The notes: generated by a model from the letters alone, not told the origin. 64,000 nt of DNA from Burkholderiaceae bacterium (GCA_024235855.1 JACKLN010000006.1:124001-188000); one strand, 5' to 3'; shown: positions 17,415 through 26,010, numbered from the stretch's first letter. Numbers and translations: made by a program.

Positions 17415-17669
17415 ATGCCCATACAGATCCTGACGCGCAAGAAAACGCCCTTCGACGGCGTGCCTGCAGACGTGTTCTCGGACCTCGCTGCTTTCGCACG
17501 CCGCTGGGCGCCGCGCTGGGTGACCGGCAGCCGCAGCCTGAACCGGCTGACCCTTCGCCGAGGCCATCAGCGCGAGTTGGCCCGCAGCCGCCGTCGCGGC
17601 TATCGGCTTGTCGCCGCGCCAGCGCAGGCGGGCCGATCAGCCCGCGTCGCCCTCCTGCTCGGGCGCTGA
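17415..17669 (+). CDS. small hypothetical protein (uncertain)
   Basis: 84 residues starting MPIQILTRKKTPFDGVPADV, with AGGAG nine bases upstream. It lies in a 327-bp gap between two reverse-strand genes and overlaps the end of the helicase gene tail to tail by 33 bp. The N-terminal half looks protein-like; the C-terminal half is arginine/alanine-rich and may be noise. It could be the remnant of a longer gene. Confidence 0.3.
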   Translation: MPIQILTRKKTPFDGVPADVFSDLAAFARRWAPRWVTGSRSLNRLTLRRGHQRELARSRRRGYRLVAAPAQAGRSARVALLLGR

Positions 17670-20654
17670 GTCGGTGTCTTCGCCCGGGTCGGCGGTGCGG
17701 GCCATACCGAGACGCGCCACCAATTCCAGCGGTTTGGGCCGGTACAACTCGCCATCGCCGCAGCCTCGGTCTATCCAGTCCAGTGCCATCAGCTCGTAGA
17801 CGGGCGCCCACGCATCCCCTCTGCGCAGCAGCAGCGCCGGGTTGGGCAGGTAGTGGCCGTTGCTGGCCCGCACCCACAGCTTGCGGGAAGGCTGGTAGGC
17901 GCTGCTGATCTCGGCCCGGGCCAGCACCTGGTTGACGTAGCTGCGCTTGCGGCGCTTGTCGGCCCACAACCAGGCCGGCAGCTGGGCCAGCACCTCGTGC
18001 AACTGCTCGGCGAAGAAGCCGCACGGGTACTTGTGCGGCTCCACCGTGCGCGTCACGCAGCATGACCACTGGGTCTTCAGGCCGGCCAGCATCAAGGTCA
18101 GCACCCAGTACTCGCCTTGCCGCCGTTCCAGCCGAACGAGCCGGCCATCGACCTGCACGTCCAGCGCCGCAGGGCCGAGCAGCGGGAAGACCGCCGGCAG
18201 CCCCGTGGCCGCGAAGCCCGGCTCCTGCAGCGCCCGGCTGACGGCGCCGTCCCAAGGGGTGTGGCCGAAGTCATCGCGCAGTTGCGGGTCGGCGCCCTTG
18301 TCCAGCAGCGCCTGCACCAAGGGGGCGTTGCCCGCCACGGCGGCCAGCATCAGCGGCGTGGCGCCCACGGGCGTGGCGTGGTCGGGGCCGTACTGGTCTG
18401 CCTGCTGCAGCAGGTCCTTGAACTTCTTCGCATCCCAGGGCTGCAGGTGGCGCTGGCGCACGGCAGCCACGGTCTTGCGGGTCAGCACTTCCAGACGCTC
18501 CCAGGCTTCGTTGCGGAAGCCGTAGCGGTTGGGGAGCAGCGTACCGGCACCCCAGAACTGCCCTTCGTCCATCAGCTGCCTCGCCGCCGCGAAGTTGGCC
18601 TTGGCCAACGCGGTGATCCACTCATGCTGGCCGTGCCACATCGCGTAGTCGAAGAGGGTCTGGCGGGGCTTTGCGCTGGGGTTCTTGGGATCCAGTGCCT
18701 TCGGCAGCAGTTCTTCGACCAGCGCCCGGCTCCAGGGCGTCCAGGGCACCGGCTTGTGCTGCAGGAAGGCGTCGCGAATGGCCTGGGCCTGCTCTTCCTT
18801 GCCCTGCAGTTGCAGCTTGCGGGCTTCCTGCGCCCATTCCTCGCGGGTGGAGGTTCGGGCGGGCTGCACTGTGGCTTCGCCGGGCTTCAGGCCCAGCAGG
18901 GCCAGCAGTGGGTGGCCGGGGTCGGCCTCGACCAAGGTCAGCGTCTGCACAGCACGTGTCATGGCCACGTACAGCGCGTTGACGTAGAACTTGTACAGCT
19001 CCAGCGACTTGTCGGTCTTGTCCTTGGCGCGGCTGTACGCCAGCTCTTCGCCCAACAGGTCAGCGGGGTCCACGCCCTCGGCCACCTCGGCATAGGCCTG
19101 GCGCTGCGACGACACCAGGTCCACCAGCAGCACGTGCGGGTACTCCAGGCCCTTGGCTTCGGCCACGCTGAAGACCAGCGGCGTGCGGAAGCGCTCGCGC
19201 GCGGCGGGCTTGTCGTCGTCGCGCAGCACGATGACTGCGTGCTGGGCCGACTGCCGCGTGGCGGCATCCAGCGCCTTGACAGCCGCGTCCTTGGCCGCCA
19301 CCAGCAGCACCTGGCCCGGCTCGGCAGCGGTGCTGCGGACGAGGAAGTTGCTCTCGCGGTCCACCGAGCCGAAGCGCGCCTGCTTGATCTTCAGCAGCCT
19401 GTTGGCCAGCTCCGTCACGGCCTGGGTGTTGCGGTAGTTGGCCTGCAGCAGCTGCAGCGGTTGGCGCTGCGCGGCTTCGCCGGCCAGACCCTGCCAGAAC
19501 AGGCTCTTCAGGGCCGCCCAGCTGAAGAAGTTCGGGTGCACGATCTGGTGGCTGTCGCCACACAGGATGAACTGGCCAGGCTCCTTGAGTAGGGCCAGCA
19601 CCAGTGCGAGTTGCACGGGAGTCAGGTCCTGCACCTCGTCGATGACGATGAAGTCGTAGACGGCGCCCGTGGCAGGCAGGTGTTCGGTGCGCCACGCGTG
19701 GGCCACCAGGTTGCTGTCGTACAGGCCTGCTTCGGCCAGCCAGGCGCGGTAGCGCTGGAACAGGCCGTGAGCCAACTCGCGCTGGGCACTGCCCAGCAGG
19801 CTCTGGCGCGCACCCAGGGCCAGGTAGTCGGCCAGCGACAGCGGCCCGTTGGGCTGCGCTCCAATGACACCGCGGAACTCCTCGAACAGAGCTTGCGCGT
19901 CGATCTCGCCGGATGCACCGCCCAGCAAGCGCAGCGCCTGCCGGTGGCGCGCGCACCAGCCGGCAAAGGCCGGCAACGTCAGCTCGCGGCCCGGCGGCAC
20001 GCGCAAGGTCTCGAGCAGTTCGCGGTAGCTCAGGAAGTCGACTTCCTGCTTCGGGTTGTCGAAGCCCAAGGCGGCATGCAGGGCGCGAGCACTCTGCGCC
20101 AGGTAGGCCGAGAGCGTCACGTACAGCACCCGGCCTTCGGCCTCGCGCAGACGTGCGAGCGTGACGGCGGTCTTGCCCGAGCCGGCAGCGCCGATGACGA
20201 CCATCGGCGCCGGGTGGCGGTAGGCGCTGTCCTGCGCGTCGTCGAAGACGATGGGCTTGTCCAGCAGCTCGAACTGCGTGCGGCCGGGGCCCAGCCAGCG
20301 CAGCGGGTTAGCGTCGCTGGCCAGCGCCGGTGCGGCCGCTTCGGCAGCCGGTTCACGCTCGATCTTGGCTTCATCGACCACCGCGCCGCGCAGGAAGCGG
20401 CTCCTGTCGTAGGCGTGGTTCTCGATGACCTCTAATGCCAGGCAGACGGTGGTGCTGCCCTCGCCTTCCGCCACCCGGGCGAACTGCAGCAACAGCCGGT
20501 TCGCGTAGTCGAGCCGGGCCCGGTAGTAGGGCCCAGCGTTGAGCTTCTTGACGTCTGCCGAGCGGAAATCGTCGGCCTCGATGGCAGCCTTCACCTTGTC
20601 GAAGGCGGGCTTGACGCGGCGGAGATCGAGGTCCTTGTACAGCAGCAGGCGCAT
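17637..20654 (-). CDS. UvrD-like superfamily 1 helicase fused to ankyrin repeats
   Basis: 1005 residues. An N-terminal domain of about 100 residues (PYYRARLDYANRLLLQFA) precedes the helicase. Motif I VIGAAGSGKTAVTL lies near 153, motif II FIVIDEVQDLTP near 335, then LLQANYRNTQAVTELANRLL, motif V VFSVAEAKGLEYPHVLLVDL and motif VI NALYVAMTRAVQTL. From about 775 to 830 come ankyrin-type units (GATPLMLAAVAGNAPLVQALLDKGADP, then DDFGHTPWD). The C-terminal 170 residues are unrecognised. The ankyrin part suggests a protein partner. It is last of a reverse-strand series that begins at 22723. Confidence 0.82.
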   Translation of the reverse strand: MRLLLYKDLDLRRVKPAFDKVKAAIEADDFRSADVKKLNAGPYYRARLDYANRLLLQFARVAEGEGSTTVCLALEVIENHAYDRSRFLRGAVVDEAKIEREPAAEAAAPALASDANPLRWLGPGRTQFELLDKPIVFDDAQDSAYRHPAPMVVIGAAGSGKTAVTLARLREAEGRVLYVTLSAYLAQSARALHAALGFDNPKQEVDFLSYRELLETLRVPPGRELTLPAFAGWCARHRQALRLLGGASGEIDAQALFEEFRGVIGAQPNGPLSLADYLALGARQSLLGSAQRELAHGLFQRYRAWLAEAGLYDSNLVAHAWRTEHLPATGAVYDFIVIDEVQDLTPVQLALVLALLKEPGQFILCGDSHQIVHPNFFSWAALKSLFWQGLAGEAAQRQPLQLLQANYRNTQAVTELANRLLKIKQARFGSVDRESNFLVRSTAAEPGQVLLVAAKDAAVKALDAATRQSAQHAVIVLRDDDKPAARERFRTPLVFSVAEAKGLEYPHVLLVDLVSSQRQAYAEVAEGVDPADLLGEELAYSRAKDKTDKSLELYKFYVNALYVAMTRAVQTLTLVEADPGHPLLALLGLKPGEATVQPARTSTREEWAQEARKLQLQGKEEQAQAIRDAFLQHKPVPWTPWSRALVEELLPKALDPKNPSAKPRQTLFDYAMWHGQHEWITALAKANFAAARQLMDEGQFWGAGTLLPNRYGFRNEAWERLEVLTRKTVAAVRQRHLQPWDAKKFKDLLQQADQYGPDHATPVGATPLMLAAVAGNAPLVQALLDKGADPQLRDDFGHTPWDGAVSRALQEPGFAATGLPAVFPLLGPAALDVQVDGRLVRLERRQGEYWVLTLMLAGLKTQWSCCVTRTVEPHKYPCGFFAEQLHEVLAQLPAWLWADKRRKRSYVNQVLARAEISSAYQPSRKLWVRASNGHYLPNPALLLRRGDAWAPVYELMALDWIDRGCGDGELYRPKPLELVARLGMARTADPGEDTDSAPEQEGDAG

Positions 20655-20729
20655 GAGGGCGGGGGGAGCGGGAAGAGCGAGGAGAAGCGCCTCGCATTCT
20701 CCCCGCCCGCCGTCGGCGGCTTGCCGGGG

Positions 20730-21539
20730 CTACGGCTTGGTCGACGCAGGCACGGGCGTGATCGCACCCACCGCTTTGGACAAGGCCTCGGCCACCACTT
20801 CCTCCGGTGCCAGCGTTTCGCTGAAAGCGGAGGCCAGCACACGCAGCTCCTGCTTGCCGTCGGGACTGGTGAAGGTCACGAAGGCATAGGCCGTCTGCTT
20901 GACCTTCTTCCAGTCCTCGCAACGCGACAGGCAGATGCCCCGCGGGTCGCCGGTCAGTGCGGTGTTGAAGGCGCCCTTGATGCCGGTGGCCTCGCCGAGC
21001 ACGTCGGCCATGCGGCTGACGGCCAGGCCGGACCAGAACGGCGTCGTGGCCGACCTCAGCGCCGCCGCATTCAGCGCCACGCCCACGGCGGCATTGGCCG
21101 CTTCTCCTGCGCTGGGCGTGCGGTTCGCAGCGTTTGCGGCCAGCGTTCTCTCGGTGGCGTCGCCCATCGCCACTTTGGCGCCCTTGTGGAAGACCGGGCC
21201 GCCCATCAACACGACGTCACCCCGGATGGACAGCGTCGCTTTGGCGGCCGAGCGGTCCGTCGTGGTGCGCACGCCGTGGGCCTCGAGCGCCGAGGTCAGC
21301 ACCTGGGTGAGCGCCGGGCTGCGGTCGAACTCGACGAAGAGGGGCATGTGCGCCTCGGGCTGGAGCTCGATGCGGCCGTTGGTTTTGGTCTCGATGGTGC
21401 CAGCGGCCAGCTTGGGCGGCGGAATGTCCGCTTGCGCCTGGGCCTGGGGCACAGCCAGGATCAGCGGAAGTGAAAGGACCCAACCTCCAGCGAGGCGGTG
21501 GAGGCGAGGCAACAGGTGGTAGGTGAGGAAAGTGGGCAT
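20730..21539 (-). CDS. secreted protein of unknown function
   Basis: 269 residues from the ATG at 21539, chosen because GGGGGAG lies just upstream and a signal peptide follows (basic RLHRLAGGWVLSLPLILAVPQAQAQA). The frame extends upstream to 21815 without such support. The mature part has alternating beta-like segments, a Gly/Ala-rich central helix region (NAAVGVALNAAALRS) and two cysteines (ICLSRCEDW) that may pair in the periplasm. No family is recognised. It lies 75 bp upstream of the helicase gene. Confidence 0.6.
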   Translation of the reverse strand: MPTFLTYHLLPRLHRLAGGWVLSLPLILAVPQAQAQADIPPPKLAAGTIETKTNGRIELQPEAHMPLFVEFDRSPALTQVLTSALEAHGVRTTTDRSAAKATLSIRGDVVLMGGPVFHKGAKVAMGDATERTLAANAANRTPSAGEAANAAVGVALNAAALRSATTPFWSGLAVSRMADVLGEATGIKGAFNTALTGDPRGICLSRCEDWKKVKQTAYAFVTFTSPDGKQELRVLASAFSETLAPEEVVAEALSKAVGAITPVPASTKP

Positions 21540-21645
21540 GTGCTCCCCCTGAGGTGGTTTGTTGGATGAGAGTGATGCGAGTGGGCCGGCGTAACCGAAA
21601 CTCGAATCCGCCGCCCAGCAGGACTTCCGATGAGCCGGCCCGGAT

Positions 21646-22254
21646 CTACCGCCTGAGCATTTCCTCGTGGCGAATACGCCCGGCTTCAGACGAGGCCGCC
21701 TGTGCATCGTCCTTCTGCGCAAAGCGCGACCTGACCCACGGCTCGCAATACGCAGCCAACTGGCTGGCGCTGACGTAGCGGTCTTCACCCCAATAGGCCT
21801 TGGCCTCCGCCGCACCGGTCATGAGCCGCGTGACCAGTTCAGGGTGCGGCCGCAGGAAGTAGATGACGTTGTGGCAGCGCAGCAGCGGTGCAACGGTCCT
21901 GCCGCTCTCCATGGCCACGGCCATCGCCGCCGCCAGGGTCTGCAGCACACCCGAGCACGGGATGTCGCGTTGCCACTGCTCGGGCCGGTGCGACCGGCGG
22001 CTCTGCGACTTGTATTCCAGTGACAACAGCCCGTGCCCGTGCCGCAGCACGGCATCGGGTTGTGCGATCAGCGGGTTGGCCACGAAGTTCTTGCGGTCCT
22101 GCTCGCTGTAGAGCAGCGCGGGGCGCGCCGTCTTGAACACCGGCAGCATGCGCCGGGTGAAGTCGTCTTCGCGGTCCACCACCTGCGGGTCGAAGAAGCA
22201 GGCAGAGATATCGCAGCCGTGCACGGCTTGGCGGTCTGTCCAGGTCAGTTCCAT
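21646..22254 (-). CDS. putative PD-(D/E)XK nuclease-like protein
   Basis: 202 residues. QPDAVL (D67) followed thirteen residues later by LSLEYKS (E80, K82) fits the PD-(D/E)XK nuclease core: a beta strand with PD, then ExK. The preceding YSEQDRKNFVANPLIAQ may hold the upstream helix. I assign the superfamily tentatively from this motif alone. It is 19 bp downstream of the small membrane protein gene on the same strand. A nuclease beside a helicase gene would fit a DNA-processing or defence role. Confidence 0.6.
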   Translation of the reverse strand: MELTWTDRQAVHGCDISACFFDPQVVDREDDFTRRMLPVFKTARPALLYSEQDRKNFVANPLIAQPDAVLRHGHGLLSLEYKSQSRRSHRPEQWQRDIPCSGVLQTLAAAMAVAMESGRTVAPLLRCHNVIYFLRPHPELVTRLMTGAAEAKAYWGEDRYVSASQLAAYCEPWVRSRFAQKDDAQAASSEAGRIRHEEMLRR

Positions 22255-22273
22255 TGAAGACTCCTCTGGGTGT

Positions 22274-22723
22274 TCATTGATCAGGCTGTGAATCGGCTGC
22301 AGCGCTGGCAGCGCGGCTGCGGGCCGGTGAGCTGGCTGCTGGGGCCGCCTTGTGGGTCGACTTCCCCACGCCGGAAGAAGGTGCTGAAGCGGCGGTCGGT
22401 GCGCCCTTGATGACGATGCCGTTCGCGCCCATCTCTACGGTGATGCCGTTGGGTTTGCGCGTCTCGGGTTGAAGGGCTTCCGGCGCCTCTGACAACGCCG
22501 GCGGCGGAGGGGTGGGCTGCGGCTGACGCTGGTTGCCTGGGAACAGCCACCAGAACGCCCACAAGGCGAGCGCCCCGACCACCAGGCCCCAGCCGCCGTT
22601 GGTGGCGGCGTTGAGGTTCAGGCTCGAACTGCCAGCAGGCGAGGCCTGCCGCGCGGAGAAGTGGCGGTCACCGCCGACGTCCTCCTCTGTGAGCTGGGTG
22701 CCCAGCTTGAAGTCTCTGTCCAT
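22274..22723 (-). CDS. small single-pass membrane protein of unknown function
   Basis: 149 residues starting MDRDFKLGTQLTEEDVGGD. One clear membrane segment (GGWGLVVGALALWAFWWLFP, about 43-62) is followed by a proline-rich stretch and a low-complexity Ala/Ser tail. It begins the reverse-strand series 22723 to 17637 and is divergent from the XRE regulator at 22772, 48 bp away. No homolog is recognised. Confidence 0.6.
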   Translation of the reverse strand: MDRDFKLGTQLTEEDVGGDRHFSARQASPAGSSSLNLNAATNGGWGLVVGALALWAFWWLFPGNQRQPQPTPPPPALSEAPEALQPETRKPNGITVEMGANGIVIKGAPTAASAPSSGVGKSTHKAAPAASSPARSRAASAAADSQPDQ

Positions 22724-22771
22724 GTCGATCCTCCTGGATAGTTATGTATTAATTAGTGTGTGTACGAATGA

Positions 22772-23050
22772 GTGTACGTACCGGACAGTGCCGGGGTGCA
22801 GACACGTGTCCAGGTCAGGTTCGGGAATCGAGTGCGCCAGCTCAGGCTGGCGGCTGAGATGACCCAGGAGGATCTGGCCCACCGCTGCGGGCTGTTCCGG
22901 ACCTACATGAGCCGCATCGAGACGGGCGCTGCCAATCCGACCCTGACGATGATTCATGCCCTCGCGGGCAGTCTGCGGGTGCCGGTGACTGCGCTCTTCG
23001 AGGACGACGCTGCGCCGAAAGCCCCCAGGCGCAAAGCCAGCACGGCGTAG
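22772..23050 (+). CDS. XRE-family helix-turn-helix regulator
   Basis: Up to 92 residues. The Cro/C1-type domain covers about 14-75 (FGNRVRQLRLAAEMTQEDLAHRCGLFRTYMSRIE). The track starts at a GTG at 22772; an in-frame GTG further in would also give the whole domain, so the start is uncertain. It is divergent from the membrane protein gene, whose promoter it may control, and its end is 7 bp from the end of the convergent T5orf172-type gene. Confidence 0.8.
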   Translation: MYVPDSAGVQTRVQVRFGNRVRQLRLAAEMTQEDLAHRCGLFRTYMSRIETGAANPTLTMIHALAGSLRVPVTALFEDDAAPKAPRRKASTA

Positions 23051-23056
23051 CCGCCC

Positions 23057-23896
23057 TCACGGCCGGCCTCCTGCTTCGAGGCAGAGGCTGGCTGCCGAGC
23101 GGCAGTAGGCCGTCAGGCCGCGCAGCCGCTCCAGCAGCGCCTGCACCTGCCAGGTCAGGGCACCGTCGGCCCAGCGGCGCACCGTGCGGTTCGGCGTCAT
23201 CTGCAGCAGCAGGTCGTTGCCCTCGTATTGCATGAGCTGCACGAACGAACCACTGCGGCCGCCGACGGCCCATCGGTACGTGTCCAGGTCAAGCAACGCC
23301 CAGCGCATCGAGTCGCCCAGACGTGCGCGCGGGCCGCGGACCTCTGTCAGGCGGATCACGCGCTCTTCGCCCTGCCCTTCGACGCGCACCGTGTTCAGGG
23401 CACAGGCGCGCAGCAGCAGGTCTTCCATCGCCCACAGGACGTCCTGGGCGCTGACGATGACCGCACTGTCGGCATCCGAAGGGGCCGCATCGAGCAGGGG
23501 CTGCGCCGCGGCTTCGAACGGCACCAGCGCAGGCGGCAGAGTGGTCACGCCTCCCGCCGGCATCTGGCGGAGCATTCGCATTGCCGTCCGCAGAGCGGCG
23601 GGCATGAACCACTCGGTGTGGCCGTCCAGCTGGTGCGGCGGCAGCGCGCGCTGCGTCGCCAATCCGCGGTGTAGCGATCGTTCGATCTGCCGGGCGCGAA
23701 CCGGGCTGGGCAGCCAGGCCGCATACGACGCCTGCAGGTCGAGTTCATCCGCCAGGAACTCGGGGAGGCGCTTGACCCTTGTCATCGGCTCGACCGCCCA
23801 GCCGATCTTGAAGCGCAGGCCGTCGTGGCGTTGCAGCAGGTACACGGCAGCGGGTTCCTCGCCGGCCTGGGCGTCAGGGGTTTCCGCTGACGTCAT
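23057..23896 (-). CDS. T5orf172/GIY-YIG-like domain protein
   Basis: 279 residues. The N-terminal 110 residues match the T5orf172 (MUG113) version of the GIY-YIG nuclease fold: AAVYLLQRHDGLRFKIGWAV, an Arg in TRVKRLPEF, His in RSLHRGL, and the closing GHTEWFMP with the catalytic-type Glu. The C-terminal half (about 120-279) is unrecognised. Its ATG overlaps the stop of the preceding gene by ATGA, so it belongs to the xis-int-orf-T5orf172 operon. Nuclease activity is inferred from the fold. Confidence 0.78.
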   Translation of the reverse strand: MTSAETPDAQAGEEPAAVYLLQRHDGLRFKIGWAVEPMTRVKRLPEFLADELDLQASYAAWLPSPVRARQIERSLHRGLATQRALPPHQLDGHTEWFMPAALRTAMRMLRQMPAGGVTTLPPALVPFEAAAQPLLDAAPSDADSAVIVSAQDVLWAMEDLLLRACALNTVRVEGQGEERVIRLTEVRGPRARLGDSMRWALLDLDTYRWAVGGRSGSFVQLMQYEGNDLLLQMTPNRTVRRWADGALTWQVQALLERLRGLTAYCRSAASLCLEAGGRP

Positions 23897-24345
23897 GGCA
23901 TCGCTCCCGGGTGCTCGTCGGTGCGGTAGACGTAGCCCCCCAGCGCCCTCAGAAACGCAGCGCCGCTCATGCGGCTGGCTTCGTAGAGCAGCCTGGCCGC
24001 ATCGACCAGCGGGTCGGGCTGGCTGGCCTCGACCCAGATCAGGCCTGTCACCTCCAGGGACAGGTCGTCGCGCTCGCCAATGAGCGGGCCGATCTTCACG
24101 TGGCGCACGGCGGGGTCGTCCAGCAACGCGAGCAGCACATCGGCCTGGTCGATGGGCGACATCTCGCGCTCGGCCACGACTCCGAAGGCAGTCTGACCGC
24201 CTTCCAAGTGCAAGGCGCGATCGGCGAGCCAGGCTTCCACCCGGCGCTGAAACGCCGCCTCCTGAGACGGCGCCAGGCCGCGCGCCAGTCGCACCTGCAC
24301 GGCGAAGCTTTGCACGGCGGTGGGTTGGAATGGGAGGCCGCTCAC
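23893..24345 (-). CDS. hypothetical protein in the integrase operon
   Basis: 150 residues from a GTG at 24345 that overlaps the integrase stop (GTGA). The longer upstream frame is an integrase shadow. The text AVQVRLARGLAPSQEAAFQRRV ... WLADRALHLEGG has a faint resemblance to small YggL-like ribosome-binding proteins, too weak to name. It overlaps the T5orf172 gene at its 3' end. It may be island-borne cargo. Confidence 0.6.
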   Translation of the reverse strand: MSGLPFQPTAVQSFAVQVRLARGLAPSQEAAFQRRVEAWLADRALHLEGGQTAFGVVAEREMSPIDQADVLLALLDDPAVRHVKIGPLIGERDDLSLEVTGLIWVEASQPDPLVDAARLLYEASRMSGAAFLRALGGYVYRTDEHPGAMP

Positions 24346-25664
24346 GGCTGCGCCTCCGTCGTGGTGGGCGCGGAAGCCGCCGCGCTGGCGCTGGGGCTGC
24401 GCCCAGACGCAGGTGCGGGCGCAGGTACGGGCACCGCGCTGGTGGTCGCGAAACGGGTGGCCAACAAGCGGTCGATCGCCGAGCCGTCTTGCCGCGTCAG
24501 GTTCGGCACATAGCGGCTGTAAACACGGAACAGCATCTCGGTGCTGCTGTGACCCAGCTGCCGCGCGATCCACTCCGGCGCTTCGCCCGACGCCAGCCAC
24601 AGGGTGGCAGCGGTATGGCGCATTTGGTACGGCCTGCGCTTCTTGAGGCCCAGGTGCCGCAGCAGCGGGTACCAGACGCGGGTGCCGAAGTTGTCGTTGT
24701 CCAGCGGCTTGCCTTCCTTGTTGCAGAAGACGTAGTCGCTGAGCTTGGCCGTGGCCGCATGCTGGGCCTGCAACGCCTCGAAGACGACCTGGGTCATCTG
24801 GATGTCGCGCTGCGAACTGTCGGTCTTGGTGTACTCGTCCTCGCCCAGCACGAAAGTCTCGCGGATGAGGATGAGGCGTTTTTCGAAGTCGACGTACTTC
24901 CACTTCAGGCCGTGGGCCTCGCCGGTGCGCATGCCGGTGAAGAAGCGCACGGTGAAGTAGTTGCGCCAGTCGGCCCGAACGGTGGCCAGCATTTGCTGGA
25001 CCTGCTCCAGGGCGAACGGCTCGACGTCGGTCTTCCTCAACCGCAGCGGCTTGAGGTTGAGGGTGGGCGAGACGAAGCCGTAGCGGTCAGCCGCCTCGGC
25101 CAGGATCTGCCGCATTGGCGCCAGGATGCCGTTGATGCGCTTGTTGCTCAGCTTGGCAGCAGCGCGGCCCGGCAGATCGGCGAGCTTGGTGCGGAAGGCC
25201 AGGATGTCGGCCTTGGTGATGGTGCCGACCGGCTTGTCGCCGAAGTGCGGCAGCAGGTGGCCGTCCAGCGTGCACTTCAGGACCTTCAGGTGAGACCGGC
25301 GCCACTCGATCTGGTGCTCGGACAACCAGGTGCCGGTGAAGTCCTTGAACGTTGGGGTGGGGCTGGCGGCGGCGGATGCTGCGGCGGCAGGCGCGGAGGC
25401 GGGCAGCGCGGGGGTGCCGGGTGGTGATGCAGGGGCTGCCTGCGGCATGTCGAAGCGTCCAGCCAGCGGGCTGCCGGGAAAGAAGTCCCGGTAGGCGAAC
25501 GTCCCCGCCGCCATCGCTGACTTAATCTTGGCCAACATGCTCTCGACACGCTTGCGGTTCGCGGCGGTATCGGCCAGGGCCGTTTGCTCTCGGCACCGCA
25601 CGCCCCGGTAGGTGAAATCAATCACCAGGCGGCCGGTTTCCTTGCGAGCGGTGACCTTAGCCAT
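24342..25664 (-). CDS. tyrosine recombinase (phage-type integrase)
   Basis: 440 residues. An N-terminal arm-binding domain (RKETGRLVIDFTYRGVRCREQT) is followed by an Ala/Pro-rich linker (about 75-105), a core-binding domain (about 105-200) and the catalytic domain. Catalytic residues are visible: Arg in FFTGMRTGEAHGLKW, Arg/His in RPYQMRHTAATLW (the first His replaced by Tyr, a known variant), His in RQLGHSS and Tyr in RVYSRYVPN. It would drive site-specific insertion and excision of the island. It overlaps the excisionase-like gene by 8 bp. Confidence 0.92.
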   Translation of the reverse strand: MAKVTARKETGRLVIDFTYRGVRCREQTALADTAANRKRVESMLAKIKSAMAAGTFAYRDFFPGSPLAGRFDMPQAAPASPPGTPALPASAPAAAASAAASPTPTFKDFTGTWLSEHQIEWRRSHLKVLKCTLDGHLLPHFGDKPVGTITKADILAFRTKLADLPGRAAAKLSNKRINGILAPMRQILAEAADRYGFVSPTLNLKPLRLRKTDVEPFALEQVQQMLATVRADWRNYFTVRFFTGMRTGEAHGLKWKYVDFEKRLILIRETFVLGEDEYTKTDSSQRDIQMTQVVFEALQAQHAATAKLSDYVFCNKEGKPLDNDNFGTRVWYPLLRHLGLKKRRPYQMRHTAATLWLASGEAPEWIARQLGHSSTEMLFRVYSRYVPNLTRQDGSAIDRLLATRFATTSAVPVPAPAPASGRSPSASAAASAPTTTEAQP

Positions 25665-25893
25665 GGGCCACCTTGCCGTTGGCCATGGGCAGGCTCAGCG
25701 GATCCGAGCCCACGAACACGCGCATGTCGCGCTCAATGGTCTCCCAGACGAAGAGGATCTTGCGCCCGCCGAAGGGACGCACGTAGTGCGTGCCCTCCAG
25801 CAGCACACTGTCCTTCAGCCGTTCCCGGATCGTCCGGACGTCGTACTTGATCTTGGCCGACAGCTCGTCGGTCGTCAGATAGGTCTGGCTCAT
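25657..25893 (-). CDS. small excisionase-like/PrtN-like DNA-binding protein
   Basis: 78 residues, MSQTYLTTDELSAKIKYDVRTIRERL, with a MerR/excisionase-type winged helix (LTTDELSAKIKYDVRTIRE) and a KILFVWE turn. Such proteins direct integrase excision or act as activators. Its stop overlaps the integrase start by 8 bp, so the two are made together. Confidence 0.7.
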   Translation of the reverse strand: MSQTYLTTDELSAKIKYDVRTIRERLKDSVLLEGTHYVRPFGGRKILFVWETIERDMRVFVGSDPLSLPMANGKVAHG

Positions 25894-25907
25894 GCTGGCC
25901 CTCGCAG

Positions 25908-25918
25908 TTGATAATCAA
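25908..25918. promoter_or_regulatory. palindromic operator candidate TTGATAATCAA
   Basis: A perfect 11-bp palindrome 15 bp upstream of the excisionase-like start, in the divergent region between it and the regulator at 26031. A related element, TTGTTATCAA, lies at 26001. Confidence 0.45.
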
Positions 25919-26000
25919 ACTCATCAGACGCAACGTTTCCGCCGCGCCTGATGCATATGATAGTCATCGCTCGATGCTTTGCAAGAGCTTTTGACGTTTT

Positions 26001-26010
26001 TTGTTATCAA
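26001..26010. promoter_or_regulatory. second operator-like element TTGTTATCAA
   Basis: Shares the TTG.TA.TCAAAC pattern with the palindrome at 25908, about 90 bp away, and lies 21 bp upstream of the regulator start. Together they look like paired sites for the small regulator; this is inferred from pattern only. Confidence 0.4.

Noticed and set aside
18117..19592. 491-codon forward frame opposite the ankyrin helicase
   Set aside because: The opposite strand shows clear helicase motifs; this one shows none.
20117..20922. Several 80-180 codon reverse frames around the start of the helicase gene
   Set aside because: They are alternative frames of the helicase and the secreted-protein genes with no ribosome binding sites or motifs.
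24345..24903. N-terminal extension of the hypothetical gene at 23893 over the integrase end
   Set aside because: The extension is antisense-free but out of frame with the intact integrase on the same strand and reads as low-complexity; the GTG overlapping the integrase stop is a better start.
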